This document shows, piece by piece, positions 50,561 to 59,468 of a stretch of 64,000 nucleotides of DNA. Under the pieces are notes generated by a model. That model saw only the letters and a list, made by a program, of their open reading frames with translations. It did not search any database and had not been told where the DNA came from. Source of the stretch: Pseudoalteromonas shioyasakiensis (GTDB lineage: Bacteria; Pseudomonadota; Gammaproteobacteria; Enterobacterales; Alteromonadaceae); NCBI RefSeq assembly GCF_024518675.1, contig NZ_JANIGL010000004.1, positions 186,001 through 250,000 of the forward strand. The letters run 5' to 3'. The stretch's first letter is position 1. Each line of letters starts with the position of its first letter. The translations under genes were made by a program, and so were the position numbers.

Positions 50561-52240
50561 ATGCAATCAGTTGTAATTGTACTGCTGGGTATGGTGGGAA
50601 TGCTTTTTGGCTGGTTTGTTTATTCTAAATTTATCACTGAAAAGATTTTCAAAATGGATGACAGCTTTGTCACCCCAGCTCATGAACTTGAAGATGGTGT
50701 AGACTTTGTTCCCACCAATAAAGTGGTGCTTTGGGGGCACCACTTCACCTCTGTCGCGGGAGCAGCCCCCATCGTAGGCCCTGCAATCGCTGTTTATTGG
50801 GGTTGGGTCCCCGCAGTGTTATGGGTTGTATTTGGCACTATTTTCTTTGCCGGTGTGCATGATATGGGGGCCTTATGGGCCAGCGCGCGTAACAAAGGTA
50901 AGTCTATGGGAGCATTGTCTGAAACTGTAATAGGCAAGCGTACTCGTGCGTTATTTATGATTGTCGTGTTTTTGGTACTGCTTATGGTAAACGCGGTATT
51001 TGGGGTGGTAATCGCTAAGTCGTTTATTAATAGCCCGAATGCGGTTTTTCCTGCGTGGGCAGCGATAGTTGTCGCCTTGGTTATTGGTCAGCTACTACGT
51101 AAAAAAGTGTCGCTAATTCCACTGTGTTTCATTGGCGTTGGGATTTTATACTACACCATTTATTTGGGGAGCAGTATGCCAATTAGCTTACCCGATGAGT
51201 TATTTGGTTTAAGTGCGAATGCCAATTGGATCATTATTTTATTTGTTTATGCGGCGATAGCGTCGTTGTTGCCTGTTTGGATGCTACTACAGCCTCGTGA
51301 TTTTATTAACGGCATGCAATTGCTGGTGGGACTAGTGTTGTTATATGGTGCTGTTTTTGTCTCTATGCCTGATATTACTGCACCAGCATTTAATACCCAA
51401 ACTGCCATAGATACCCCCAGCATTATCCCATTATTATTTGTGACCATTGCCTGCGGAGCGGTGTCTGGGTTTCATGGTATTGTGTCATCAGGTACTAGTT
51501 CTAAACAACTTAACAAAGAAACCGATGGTCGTTTTGTCGGTTATTTAGGTGCTGTAGGTGAAGGCATGCTTGCGCTTATCACTTTAGTTGCCGTTAGTGG
51601 CGTTGCACTGGCGATGTCTCCAGAGGAATGGCACGAAATATACAGTCATTTGGGAGCTGGTAGTGTTGGGGCATTTGTAAATGGTGGTGCTAACTTAATA
51701 GAAAGTGGTTGGGGCATTTCGAATGAAATTGCTTCAACCTTGCTTGCTGTGATGGTGGTGTTATTTGCTGGCACAACTATGGATTCAGGTGTGCGCTTGC
51801 AGCGCTATATCATCCAAGAATGGGGTGATATTTATAACATTAAGGTCATCAAAAATGGCATTATTGCCACCCTAATTGCAGTGCTAAGTTGCTTATTGTT
51901 AGCCTTTGGTGCGGGCGGAGCAAGTGGTAGTGGTGGCATGATTATTTGGCCGTTGTTTGGCTCAACGAATCAGATTCTTGCTAGTTTAACCTTACTTGTT
52001 ATCTCAGTGATGCTGATAAAAGCTAATCGCCCCGCTAAGTACACTTTGATCCCTATGAGCTTTGTATTGGTTATGGCATTTTTTGCTGGCGTGATTAAGT
52101 TAGGTGAATATTACCAACAAGGGAATTGGTTACTTGTCATTTTAGATGTTGTGGTACTCGTTATTAGTGTCTTAGTGATGCTTGAAGCTTGGTCAGTAAT
52201 TGCTAAGCATAAACGCGAAAATAACACGACAGAGACATAA
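50561..52240 (+). CDS. cstA: CstA-family carbon starvation / pyruvate-type transporter
   Basis: 559-residue inner-membrane transporter with about 16 hydrophobic segments. Signature stretch NKVVLWGHHFTSVAGAAPIVGPAIAVYWGW (read across residues about 53-82), FAGVHDMGALWASARNKGKSM and FHGIVSSGTSSKQL are hallmarks of CstA/BtsT proteins, which take up pyruvate or peptides. It is shorter than E. coli CstA (701) and belongs to a compact subgroup. The M17 peptidase follows 127 bp downstream through a structured region; peptide uptake with peptide cleavage would be a sensible pairing (inference). Confidence 0.9.
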   Translation: MQSVVIVLLGMVGMLFGWFVYSKFITEKIFKMDDSFVTPAHELEDGVDFVPTNKVVLWGHHFTSVAGAAPIVGPAIAVYWGWVPAVLWVVFGTIFFAGVHDMGALWASARNKGKSMGALSETVIGKRTRALFMIVVFLVLLMVNAVFGVVIAKSFINSPNAVFPAWAAIVVALVIGQLLRKKVSLIPLCFIGVGILYYTIYLGSSMPISLPDELFGLSANANWIIILFVYAAIASLLPVWMLLQPRDFINGMQLLVGLVLLYGAVFVSMPDITAPAFNTQTAIDTPSIIPLLFVTIACGAVSGFHGIVSSGTSSKQLNKETDGRFVGYLGAVGEGMLALITLVAVSGVALAMSPEEWHEIYSHLGAGSVGAFVNGGANLIESGWGISNEIASTLLAVMVVLFAGTTMDSGVRLQRYIIQEWGDIYNIKVIKNGIIATLIAVLSCLLLAFGAGGASGSGGMIIWPLFGSTNQILASLTLLVISVMLIKANRPAKYTLIPMSFVLVMAFFAGVIKLGEYYQQGNWLLVILDVVVLVISVLVMLEAWSVIAKHKRENNTTET

Positions 52241-52269
52241 TAGTGCGCAATTAAAACTGTAATGCCAAG

Positions 52270-52308
52270 TTGCCAGCGAGGTTTTAGCTCATCTCACTGA
52301 GCTGGCAA
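52270..52308 (+). repeat. Competing hairpins between cstA-type and M17 genes
   Basis: TTGCCAGC (52270-52277) can pair with GCTGGCAA (52301-52308), while AGCTC (52286-52290) can pair with GAGCT (52299-52303). The two pairings share bases 52301-52303 and exclude each other. No T tract follows. Confidence 0.55.
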
Positions 52309-52331
52309 TAGGTAGTCAAATAAATGATAAT

Positions 52332-52367
52332 AAGGTCCTGAGCTTTTTGACAACAGGACCTTTTTTT
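52332..52367 (+). terminator. Terminator-like hairpin fused to the M17 start codon (attenuator candidate)
   Basis: Perfect 9-bp stem AAGGTCCTG (52332-52340) / CAGGACCTT (52354-52362) with a 13-base loop and a T7 run (52361-52367) that touches the ATG at 52368. The AGGA in the right arm is the only ribosome site for the gene, so folding would both end transcription and hide the site. Confidence 0.8.
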
Positions 52368-53891
52368 ATGGCATATCCACAAGCCGTTGCGGCCCCGCAA
52401 CTAGATAACGCAAAACATGATGCGCTTATTATTATTGCTGATGACTTTTCAGAGTTAGATGATCCTAATTTGAGTAAGGCGATTAAAGCTCAAATGGCTG
52501 TTGATGCGCGTATCGGTAAGCAAGTGACATTACTTGTAGTCGACTCAAAACGCGTAATTTTAGCACCTACTGGTCCTTTAAATCGTGATTATGATGACGT
52601 TCGCCGTTATTTTGATGCCGCCAAATTAGCAATTAATGAAGCTAAAGCATCGGGAAGTAAAAAACCAGCAATGTTTTTGCCGCAAGCCAGCCAAGATAGT
52701 CGTTATCAATACGCATTAGAAGTGGCTTATTTAGGCGCGTGCCAAGCGCTATGGCAACCACTTGAAGCACGAGAATTCCATGGCGAAAGTATTGAGCCTA
52801 TTACACAAATTGCCTTATTTGGCGCGAATGAACAAACAATAAAAGCAGTGAATGCTATTGCTGCAGGGCAATACGCTGCGCGAGACCTGTGTGGTACTGA
52901 ACCTGAGCGCATGGCGCCACCACGCTTTGCAGATTACTGCGTTGACTTATTTAAAGACTCTAGCGTTAATGTTGAAGTGATTTCGGATATTGCTACCATT
53001 GATAAAGACTACCCAATGATGAGTACTGTTGCCCGTGCTTCGTATGCCGTTGAGCGTCATCATCCTCGCGTTGTTAAATTAGAATATGTTCCTGAGGGTG
53101 AAGTAAAGCGTACTTTAATGTTTGTAGGTAAAGGTCTGGTATATGATACTGGGGGCGCTGATTTAAAAGTTGGTGGCTTTATGGCAGGCATGAGCCGTGA
53201 TAAAGGCGGCGCAGCATCGGTTGCTGGGTTTATGAAATCGGTTGCAGACTTTCAGCCGAAAGGCGTCAAAGTTATTGCTTATTTAGCTGTGGTTCGCAAT
53301 TCAATTGGCTCTGATTGTTTTGTTCCTGATGAAATAATCACTAGCCGTGAAGGCGTGCGTGTACGCATCGGTAATACTGACGCTGAAGGCCGCCTTGCGA
53401 TGGGTGATTTACTCAGTGAGATGAAAGACCTTGCTAAAAACGAGGTGAATCCTGAGCTTTTCACTGTGGCAACTTTAACCGGTCACGCAGCCAGAGCTAT
53501 GGGTCCATACAGTGCTTATGTTGAAAATGGCCCGGCACGTGCGGCAAATGTATCACGTAAATTAGCGGATATAGGTGATGTTTGGGCTGATTGTGCAGAA
53601 GTATCACGTAGTCGTCGTGAAGACTATGCTTTTGTTAAGCCTCGTACATTGGCTGATGACGTGCTTTCAAGTAATAATGCGGCATCTGCTGTAACGGCTC
53701 GTGGCCATCAATTCCCAATGGCTTTCTTAGCAATTGTTGCTGGCTTAGATAAGCACGGCCTTGATTCAAAGCAACCATTACCTTATGTGCATATGGATAT
53801 TGCCGGCAGCGGTGTTGAAGGTGGTGACTGGCAACACGGTAAACCAACAGCGGCGGGTTTAAGTAGTTTATTTGCCCGCTACTGTTTATAA
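52368..53891 (+). CDS. M17 leucyl aminopeptidase family protein
   Basis: 507-residue cytosolic aminopeptidase with two metal ions. N-terminal domain about 1-170; catalytic domain with FVGKGLVYDTGGADLKVGG (Lys and Asp ligands), MSRDKGGAA (Asp ligand) and the M17 signature NTDAEGRLAMGD (Asp/Glu ligands and Arg), then TLTGHAARAMG. It removes N-terminal residues from peptides. I place the start at ATG 52368, using AGGA nine bases upstream; the frame extends to TTG 52347, inside the hairpin loop, which is less likely. The upstream hairpin suggests control of read-through from the transporter gene. A bidirectional terminator follows. Confidence 0.92.
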   Translation: MAYPQAVAAPQLDNAKHDALIIIADDFSELDDPNLSKAIKAQMAVDARIGKQVTLLVVDSKRVILAPTGPLNRDYDDVRRYFDAAKLAINEAKASGSKKPAMFLPQASQDSRYQYALEVAYLGACQALWQPLEAREFHGESIEPITQIALFGANEQTIKAVNAIAAGQYAARDLCGTEPERMAPPRFADYCVDLFKDSSVNVEVISDIATIDKDYPMMSTVARASYAVERHHPRVVKLEYVPEGEVKRTLMFVGKGLVYDTGGADLKVGGFMAGMSRDKGGAASVAGFMKSVADFQPKGVKVIAYLAVVRNSIGSDCFVPDEIITSREGVRVRIGNTDAEGRLAMGDLLSEMKDLAKNEVNPELFTVATLTGHAARAMGPYSAYVENGPARAANVSRKLADIGDVWADCAEVSRSRREDYAFVKPRTLADDVLSSNNAASAVTARGHQFPMAFLAIVAGLDKHGLDSKQPLPYVHMDIAGSGVEGGDWQHGKPTAAGLSSLFARYCL

Positions 53892-53906
53892 CTAAACGTG
53901 TTATAT

Positions 53907-53941
53907 AAAAAGCCCCGCTAACTTCAGTAGCGGGGCTTTTT
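53907..53941. terminator. Bidirectional terminator between M17 and chemoreceptor genes
   Basis: 14-bp perfect stem (53907-53920 with 53928-53941) rich in GC at its core (AGCCCCGCTA), 7-base loop, A5 before and T5 after. It serves both convergent genes. Confidence 0.93.
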
Positions 53942-53983
53942 GTTGTTTATTATCGCTGTTTAGTAGCTGGTGAGCAGATGCTA

Positions 53984-55621
53984 TTAGTCTAATTTGAAGC
54001 GATTAACTACCTCAGTTAATTCTTGGCTACTTTGTTTTAAATTATCACTAGCATCCGATAACTGTGCCGTGTTTGACAGTGATTGCTCAGTGGATTGTGA
54101 TAATTCGTTTATGCGTAAATTTACCTCATCAGCTGCACTAGACTGCTGCTCTGTGGCACGGGCAATCTGGCCATTCATATCCGTTATAACCGTTACCAGT
54201 CGCTCAATTTCGCTCAGAGATACATTGGCCGCACCTGCTTGCTCTACTGTGCTACTTGAAAGCTGCTGGCTTGCTGTGACGGCATCAACTGCTGCCTGCG
54301 CCCCTTTTTGTAATTTAGCGATCATGGTTTGAATTTCATCTGTGCTTTTACCGGTACGACTTGCAAGGGTGCGTACTTCATCAGCTACAACAGCAAAACC
54401 ACGGCCTTGCTCGCCAGCACGGGCAGCTTCAATTGCAGCATTCAAAGCAAGTAAGTTGGTTTGCTCGGCAATGCCTCTGATCACGTCAAGTACTGAGCCT
54501 ATATTGTTACTTTCTTGGGCTAAATCGGCAGTGACCTGGCTTACGGTTTCAATGTTATGAGACAGGGTTTCAATGGCTGTAATGGTTTGTGCAACAACAT
54601 TTTTACCCTCTGATGCATTACTCGCGGCTTCAACGGCTGCATGCTCAGCGGCCTCAGCATTACGGCTGACGTCATGTATTTGATGAGTCATTTGCTCCAT
54701 GGCTGCGGCAACTTGAGTTGAACTATCGTTTTGTAGCTCAATAAATGAATGATTGGTTTTGCTGGCGTCATCAACATTATGAGCATATTGGTTTACATCA
54801 TGGGCGTTTTGCGCAACATGTTTAAGTGACTCACGCATTTTTTGAGTATATAAATTAAAATAATGAGACAGCCGAGAGACCTCATCGTTGCCATCTTCAT
54901 CTAAGGTTTGGGTTAAGTCACCTTCACCTTGTGATATGTCTTTCATCATGTCGGCAGCAAGTTGAGTTGGTAGTAAAATGCTGCGAGCAATTAAATAACT
55001 TAGGCCAATTAATACCGCAATGATAATTGCCGCGTTGAGAATAACTAAATTACGAAGGTGAGCAAAAGCTTCATCTATGGTGTCTATGTAAACACCTGAA
55101 CCTATAATCCATTGCCATTGGCTAAAGCCTTTAACATAGGCTATTTTATCTACGGGCTCGTCTTTACCTGGCTTTGGCCACTTATAAGGGATCATGCCTT
55201 CACCTTGCTTTTTGACAATGTTAACCATATCGACAAACAGTAAGGTGCCGTCGGGATCTTTATTATTACTTAGCGATTTACCATTGAGTTCAGGCTTAAA
55301 AGGGTGCATCACCATCGCCGGTTGAAAATCGTTGATCCAAAAATAGTTATTGTTGTCATAACGCAGTGCGCCAATTGTACTTAGCGCCTGCTGCTTAGCT
55401 TGCTGCTCAGTCAAATTGCCATTTTGTTGCTGCTCGTAAAAGTGGGTAACAATACTATGAGCTGACTCAACAAGGTTTTTTGTTTTTGTGTGTTGCTCAT
55501 CTTTTAGTGAACTATATTGCTGAGTGAGTGAAGTGATGCTTAAAAAGAGTAAGCCGATCACAACAACACAAACCAAAAGCGCTAAGCGCTGAAAGATGGT
55601 AAAACGACGAAGGTACGCCAT
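53984..55621 (-). CDS. Methyl-accepting chemotaxis protein with single-Cache sensor
   Basis: 545-residue membrane chemoreceptor: TM1 about 12-31, periplasmic sCache_2-type sensor about 35-185 ([20 protein letters not shown] and [19 protein letters not shown] are its marks), TM2 about 190-212, HAMP about 213-268. The signalling domain has its hairpin tip [20 protein letters not shown] and [10 protein letters not shown]. sCache_2 domains often bind short organic acids. The C-terminus lacks a CheR/CheB tether pentapeptide. It should bind CheA/CheW, encoded elsewhere. Confidence 0.95.
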   Translation of the reverse strand: MAYLRRFTIFQRLALLVCVVVIGLLFLSITSLTQQYSSLKDEQHTKTKNLVESAHSIVTHFYEQQQNGNLTEQQAKQQALSTIGALRYDNNNYFWINDFQPAMVMHPFKPELNGKSLSNNKDPDGTLLFVDMVNIVKKQGEGMIPYKWPKPGKDEPVDKIAYVKGFSQWQWIIGSGVYIDTIDEAFAHLRNLVILNAAIIIAVLIGLSYLIARSILLPTQLAADMMKDISQGEGDLTQTLDEDGNDEVSRLSHYFNLYTQKMRESLKHVAQNAHDVNQYAHNVDDASKTNHSFIELQNDSSTQVAAAMEQMTHQIHDVSRNAEAAEHAAVEAASNASEGKNVVAQTITAIETLSHNIETVSQVTADLAQESNNIGSVLDVIRGIAEQTNLLALNAAIEAARAGEQGRGFAVVADEVRTLASRTGKSTDEIQTMIAKLQKGAQAAVDAVTASQQLSSSTVEQAGAANVSLSEIERLVTVITDMNGQIARATEQQSSAADEVNLRINELSQSTEQSLSNTAQLSDASDNLKQSSQELTEVVNRFKLD

Positions 55622-55737
55622 GGTGAATCCTCTATGTGTGTTATCTATTAAGCGTAGTAAAAAAAGACAATAAATCTAGGAACTTGCTAACATAAATAAC
55701 GAAAATTAATAACACACTAAGCTATTTTAACTAGTCC

Positions 55738-55768
55738 AAAAAAAAGGCTGATTTTGCAATCAGCCTTT
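55738..55768 (-). terminator. Terminator after the S9 peptidase gene
   Basis: On the minus strand a 10-bp stem AAAGGCTGAT/ATCAGCCTTT with a 6-base loop is followed by T8. It lies 28 bp after the S9 stop codon. Confidence 0.92.
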
Positions 55769-55796
55769 AGTCTAAAAATTATTTTAATTCAGTAAC

Positions 55797-58022
55797 TTAT
55801 TTAACATCAAAATGACGGTTAAAGAAGTTAGTTATGGTTTGATGTAAATGAGTCTGTACTTGTTTACCACGTAAGCTGTGCTTAGAGCCTGGGTAAGTCA
55901 TCATCTCAAACTGTTTTTCATTGTCTTGCAGTTGTTTAAATAACTTAGTGGCATGAGTAAATAATACGTTGTCATCAGCCATACCATGATAAATCATGAG
56001 TGGACCTTTTAAGCCGTCGGCATAAGGGAATACAGCACTGTCGGTATAACCTTTAGCGTTAGTATCTGGGTGTGATAAATAACGCTCAGTGTAGTGAGTA
56101 TCGTATAACGCCCAATCAGTCACTGGCGCACCCGATACACCCGCTTGAAAGTAATCGCCGGCTTTAAACATGGTCATTAGTGCCATGTAGCCACCGTAAC
56201 TATGACCATAAATACCAATCCGCTGTGGATCAACATAATCAAGCGTACGAAGGAATTCGACGCCTTTTATTTGGTCAGCAACTTCTACCACACCAAGATT
56301 TTTGTAAATGGCATCTTCAAACTTTTTACCTCGGTTGTACGAACCTCGGTTATCGAGCTGAAATACTACATAGCCTTGTTGCGCCATATATTGGAAATAT
56401 AAATTTTTACTGCGCCAGCTGTTAGTAACACGTTGAGCGTGTGGGCCGCCATATACATTGACCAGTACAGGGTGCTTTTGACCATTATTTACTGTAGCTG
56501 GTTTAAACAAACGATAATGCATGATTTGACCGTCTTCTGCGGTCAATGTGCCGTATTCAGGTTCAGCTAAATCATTTAAGTAAGGTGTTAGAGGGTGGTT
56601 GTTATCAAGCTTATTTTGCTCAAGCCATGTAATAAATTCACCATTTACTTTACGTAATGCGGCAGAGTTTGGTTTATTGACTGATGAGCTATTATCAATA
56701 AAGGTTTTGCTGTCTTTTGCCATGACGACTTTGTGATAAGCACCTTGCTCAGTTATACGTTTGATATCGCCTTTTTTGAATAATGGCGTGCTGTATAAGT
56801 GGCTTTCAAGTGGTGTATCTTTACGGCCAGCAAAGTACACAATGCCTTTTTTCTCATCAATGCCTTTTAAGCTATCAACAACCCAATCGCCACTGGTAAT
56901 TTGGCGAATAAGCTTGCCGTTTGTACGGTATAAGTAAAGGTGTTTAAAGCCATCACGCTCCGAAGCCCAGACAAAATGTTTTTTGTCTTTTAAAAATTGC
57001 AAATCAAAGTGTAGGTTTAGCCATGTCTCGCTCGTTTCAGTTAGCGCGACTTTTTGCTGCTTACTTTGGCTGTTATAAAAGCGCAGCTCTAGTTTATGTT
57101 GTGAACGATTTTGCCACTGATAAGATAAGGTCTTATCATCTTCTAACCATTTAGCGCGGGCGATGTAAATATCTTCATCTTTGCCTAAATCAACCCAATC
57201 AGTTTGTTGGTTGTTGATTTTTACCACGCCGAGTTGAATTTTTACATTATTAGTGCCGGTAAACGGGTAACGTTGATTGAAGAGTTTCACTTCATCGGCG
57301 TAAATTTCGTTTCGAATAGCTTCTTTGACTGGGCTTTCGTCAATACGAGTGAAGGCAATTTTAGATTCATCACCTGACCACCAGTAACCAGTCATACGGC
57401 CCATTTCTTCTTGCGCCACAAATTCAGCCATGCCGTTTTTTATTACGCCGCCACCATCTTTGCTAAGTTGAACTTCTTTACCTGATTTAAGGTTAAGCGC
57501 ATATAAGTTTTGTTCACGAATAAACGATACATAGTTACCTTTAGGAGAAAAACGGGCATCGGTTTCAAAGGCTTCAGTATTGGTTAGCTTGCGACTTTTA
57601 GCTGTAGCTAAGTCATAGTAATAGAGATCGCCGTTGAGTGGGAAAAGTAGAGCTTTACCGTCTTTTGACCACTTGTACTCTAAAATTCCTTTACCAAAAA
57701 TACGTTGGCGCTCTCGACGTGCTTTTTCTTCATCTGATAAGTTTTCAGGACCAGAAAATAACTGCGCGGAGTCCACTAATAGGCGGTTTTTATTGTCTTT
57801 TAAATTGTATTCCCAAAGATCATAACGGTTATAGTCGTCAGTTTTACCTTGCAAGTAAGTAACGCGGCTACCATCAGGAGAGAACTTAAGCTGTACAGGT
57901 GCCTTACCCGCTAAGCTTGGATCGTCAAATATCCGTTCTAATGTGAGTGGCTTTGCTTGCACAGTAATAGCTGTAGCTACTAAGGGTAGGGCCCATGAGA
58001 GGTGTTTGATTTTTTTTAACAC
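55797..58022 (-). CDS. S9 prolyl oligopeptidase family, dipeptidyl peptidase IV type, exported
   Basis: 741-residue serine peptidase with signal peptide (about 1-23, ending VQA). Beta-propeller domain about 30-480 with the DPP IV Glu motif region EFVAQEEMGRMTGYWWS, then an alpha/beta-hydrolase domain with NVYGGPHAQ, nucleophile Ser in YGHSYGGYMA, Asp in HGMADDNVLF and His in GSKHSLRG. It probably removes Xaa-Pro dipeptides in the periplasm. Stand-alone gene with its own terminator. Confidence 0.94.
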   Translation of the reverse strand: MLKKIKHLSWALPLVATAITVQAKPLTLERIFDDPSLAGKAPVQLKFSPDGSRVTYLQGKTDDYNRYDLWEYNLKDNKNRLLVDSAQLFSGPENLSDEEKARRERQRIFGKGILEYKWSKDGKALLFPLNGDLYYYDLATAKSRKLTNTEAFETDARFSPKGNYVSFIREQNLYALNLKSGKEVQLSKDGGGVIKNGMAEFVAQEEMGRMTGYWWSGDESKIAFTRIDESPVKEAIRNEIYADEVKLFNQRYPFTGTNNVKIQLGVVKINNQQTDWVDLGKDEDIYIARAKWLEDDKTLSYQWQNRSQHKLELRFYNSQSKQQKVALTETSETWLNLHFDLQFLKDKKHFVWASERDGFKHLYLYRTNGKLIRQITSGDWVVDSLKGIDEKKGIVYFAGRKDTPLESHLYSTPLFKKGDIKRITEQGAYHKVVMAKDSKTFIDNSSSVNKPNSAALRKVNGEFITWLEQNKLDNNHPLTPYLNDLAEPEYGTLTAEDGQIMHYRLFKPATVNNGQKHPVLVNVYGGPHAQRVTNSWRSKNLYFQYMAQQGYVVFQLDNRGSYNRGKKFEDAIYKNLGVVEVADQIKGVEFLRTLDYVDPQRIGIYGHSYGGYMALMTMFKAGDYFQAGVSGAPVTDWALYDTHYTERYLSHPDTNAKGYTDSAVFPYADGLKGPLMIYHGMADDNVLFTHATKLFKQLQDNEKQFEMMTYPGSKHSLRGKQVQTHLHQTITNFFNRHFDVK

Positions 58023-58134
58023 GTATTTACCTTCGCTCGAATAAAAACTGTCATGATGGTAAAGCCAAGCGTGGGCAACTGCAACTAAATGCTTTAAAGT
58101 AGCTTAAAGTAAGATGGATAACACAGGAGTTAAC

Positions 58135-58533
58135 ATGACAGCTAAATTTGAATTAGCCCCAGAGCTGACACGAGATTGTATTGAGATCACAGATTGGCCG
58201 CTTTGCAAAGTGCTCTTAATGAACGACAGTCAATACCCTTGGTTTATTTTAGTGCCACGCCAAGCGGGTTTAAAAGAAAGTATTGATTTGAGTGAAGCAG
58301 AGCAAATTGTTTTAATGCAAGAGTCGGCTAAGTTAAGTCGATTACTGCAAGATATTTTCTCCCCTGATAAGCTCAATGTTGCAGCGCTGGGTAATATGGT
58401 GCCACAGCTGCATATTCATCACATTGCCCGCTATAAAACGGATGCTGCGTGGCCAGCACCAGTGTGGGGTAAATATCCTGCTAAGCCATATTCCGATGAA
58501 CAAATACTTAAATTAAAAGCAGTTTTTAGCTAA
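58135..58533 (+). CDS. HIT-family (histidine triad) protein
   Basis: 132-residue protein. The histidine triad appears as QLHIHHIAR, and VPRQAGLKESIDLSE is typical of the short bacterial HIT group. It probably hydrolyses or transfers nucleotides, but the substrate is unknown. ATG 58135 with AGGAG five bases upstream is preferred over ATG 58114, whose extra residues precede the ribosome site. Confidence 0.9.
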   Translation: MTAKFELAPELTRDCIEITDWPLCKVLLMNDSQYPWFILVPRQAGLKESIDLSEAEQIVLMQESAKLSRLLQDIFSPDKLNVAALGNMVPQLHIHHIARYKTDAAWPAPVWGKYPAKPYSDEQILKLKAVFS

Positions 58534-58600
58534 CACCTTTATTTATTTAGCTTTTACGCTAGGCTATATATTCATTATTTAACATTAGAGAAAGACGACA

Positions 58601-59347
58601 ATGAAAGTCGTAATGGGTTTTTTGTTACTCGTTTTGAGTATGAGCTGTTATGCAAAGCCATTATTGTTTGTTGGAACAGAGTTTCACTCGATACTTGAAA
58701 CAAGCAAATCAGGAGAAATTGTAGGTATAGGGGCTGACATTGTTTACCTAATGGAGCAACGTTTAGGGCATGACATCGAAATTTTAGTGGTGCCTTTCAA
58801 GCGTGCGTTGCAAATGGTAAAAGACGGCACTGCGGACGGTTTAATTGGCCCTTATAAATCGCAAGAACGCGAGCAATATATGCAGTATACCCAGCAGCAT
58901 ATATATGAAGATCCCGTTTACTTTTATAGTAAAGTCGCTAGCCAAATTGAATGGCATGGTGATTATAGTTTATTTAAAAATAAAATTATTGCGATTGTAT
59001 TGGGTTGGTTTTACGGTGCTGAATTTGAAAGTCATCGTGATTCTTTATATTTATCAGAAGTAACAAACCTTGATGCAAGCTTTAAATTATTGATGGCAAA
59101 CCGAGTGGACTTAATGATTGCTCACCCAAGGGCTGTTAATTGGTTATTAGAGCAGCAAGGTATACAAAATGAAATTAAAGCGCTGCAACCCGCTATAGCA
59201 TTAAATAAAGGTTATTTTGCTTTTTCGAAAAAATTGGTAAATAAAAAGTTTATCGCACAATTTGATAGCCAGTTAACAGCGATGGCTAAAAGTGGTGAGT
59301 TGACAAAACTTGTGCAAAAGTACCCTGATATACAATTTAGTAACTGA
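58601..59347 (+). CDS. Periplasmic solute-binding protein, SBP_bac_3-like
   Basis: 248-residue exported binding protein with a cleavable signal (about 1-18, MSCYAKP). Family shape: FVGTEFHSILE, GADIVYLMEQRLG, RALQMVKDGTADGLIGPYKSQERE and LMANRVDLMIAHPRAVN. No permease genes are adjacent, and such orphans are common in marine Alteromonadales; the ligand may be an amino acid or another small molecule. A hairpin lies about 50 bp downstream. Confidence 0.88.
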   Translation: MKVVMGFLLLVLSMSCYAKPLLFVGTEFHSILETSKSGEIVGIGADIVYLMEQRLGHDIEILVVPFKRALQMVKDGTADGLIGPYKSQEREQYMQYTQQHIYEDPVYFYSKVASQIEWHGDYSLFKNKIIAIVLGWFYGAEFESHRDSLYLSEVTNLDASFKLLMANRVDLMIAHPRAVNWLLEQQGIQNEIKALQPAIALNKGYFAFSKKLVNKKFIAQFDSQLTAMAKSGELTKLVQKYPDIQFSN

Positions 59348-59395
59348 TTTAATTTTATCTAAATAGCAAATAATACGTCTGTACTAATTTGATAT

Positions 59396-59424
59396 AAAAA
59401 GTGCTGCAACAATGGCAGCACTTT
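59396..59424 (-). terminator. Terminator after the M49-like gene (bidirectional)
   Basis: 10-bp stem AAAGTGCTGC/GCAGCACTTT with a 7-base loop; on the minus strand a T5 run follows. It lies between two convergent genes. Confidence 0.85.
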
Positions 59425-59468
59425 AGTCATCTGATTAGGGGGTAGTCAATTGTAATTAATAAACTAAA

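Noticed and set aside
52347..52376. Promoter from TTGACA (52347-52352) in the hairpin loop
   Set aside because: A matching -10 at normal spacing would fall inside the M17 coding region and give a start after the ATG.
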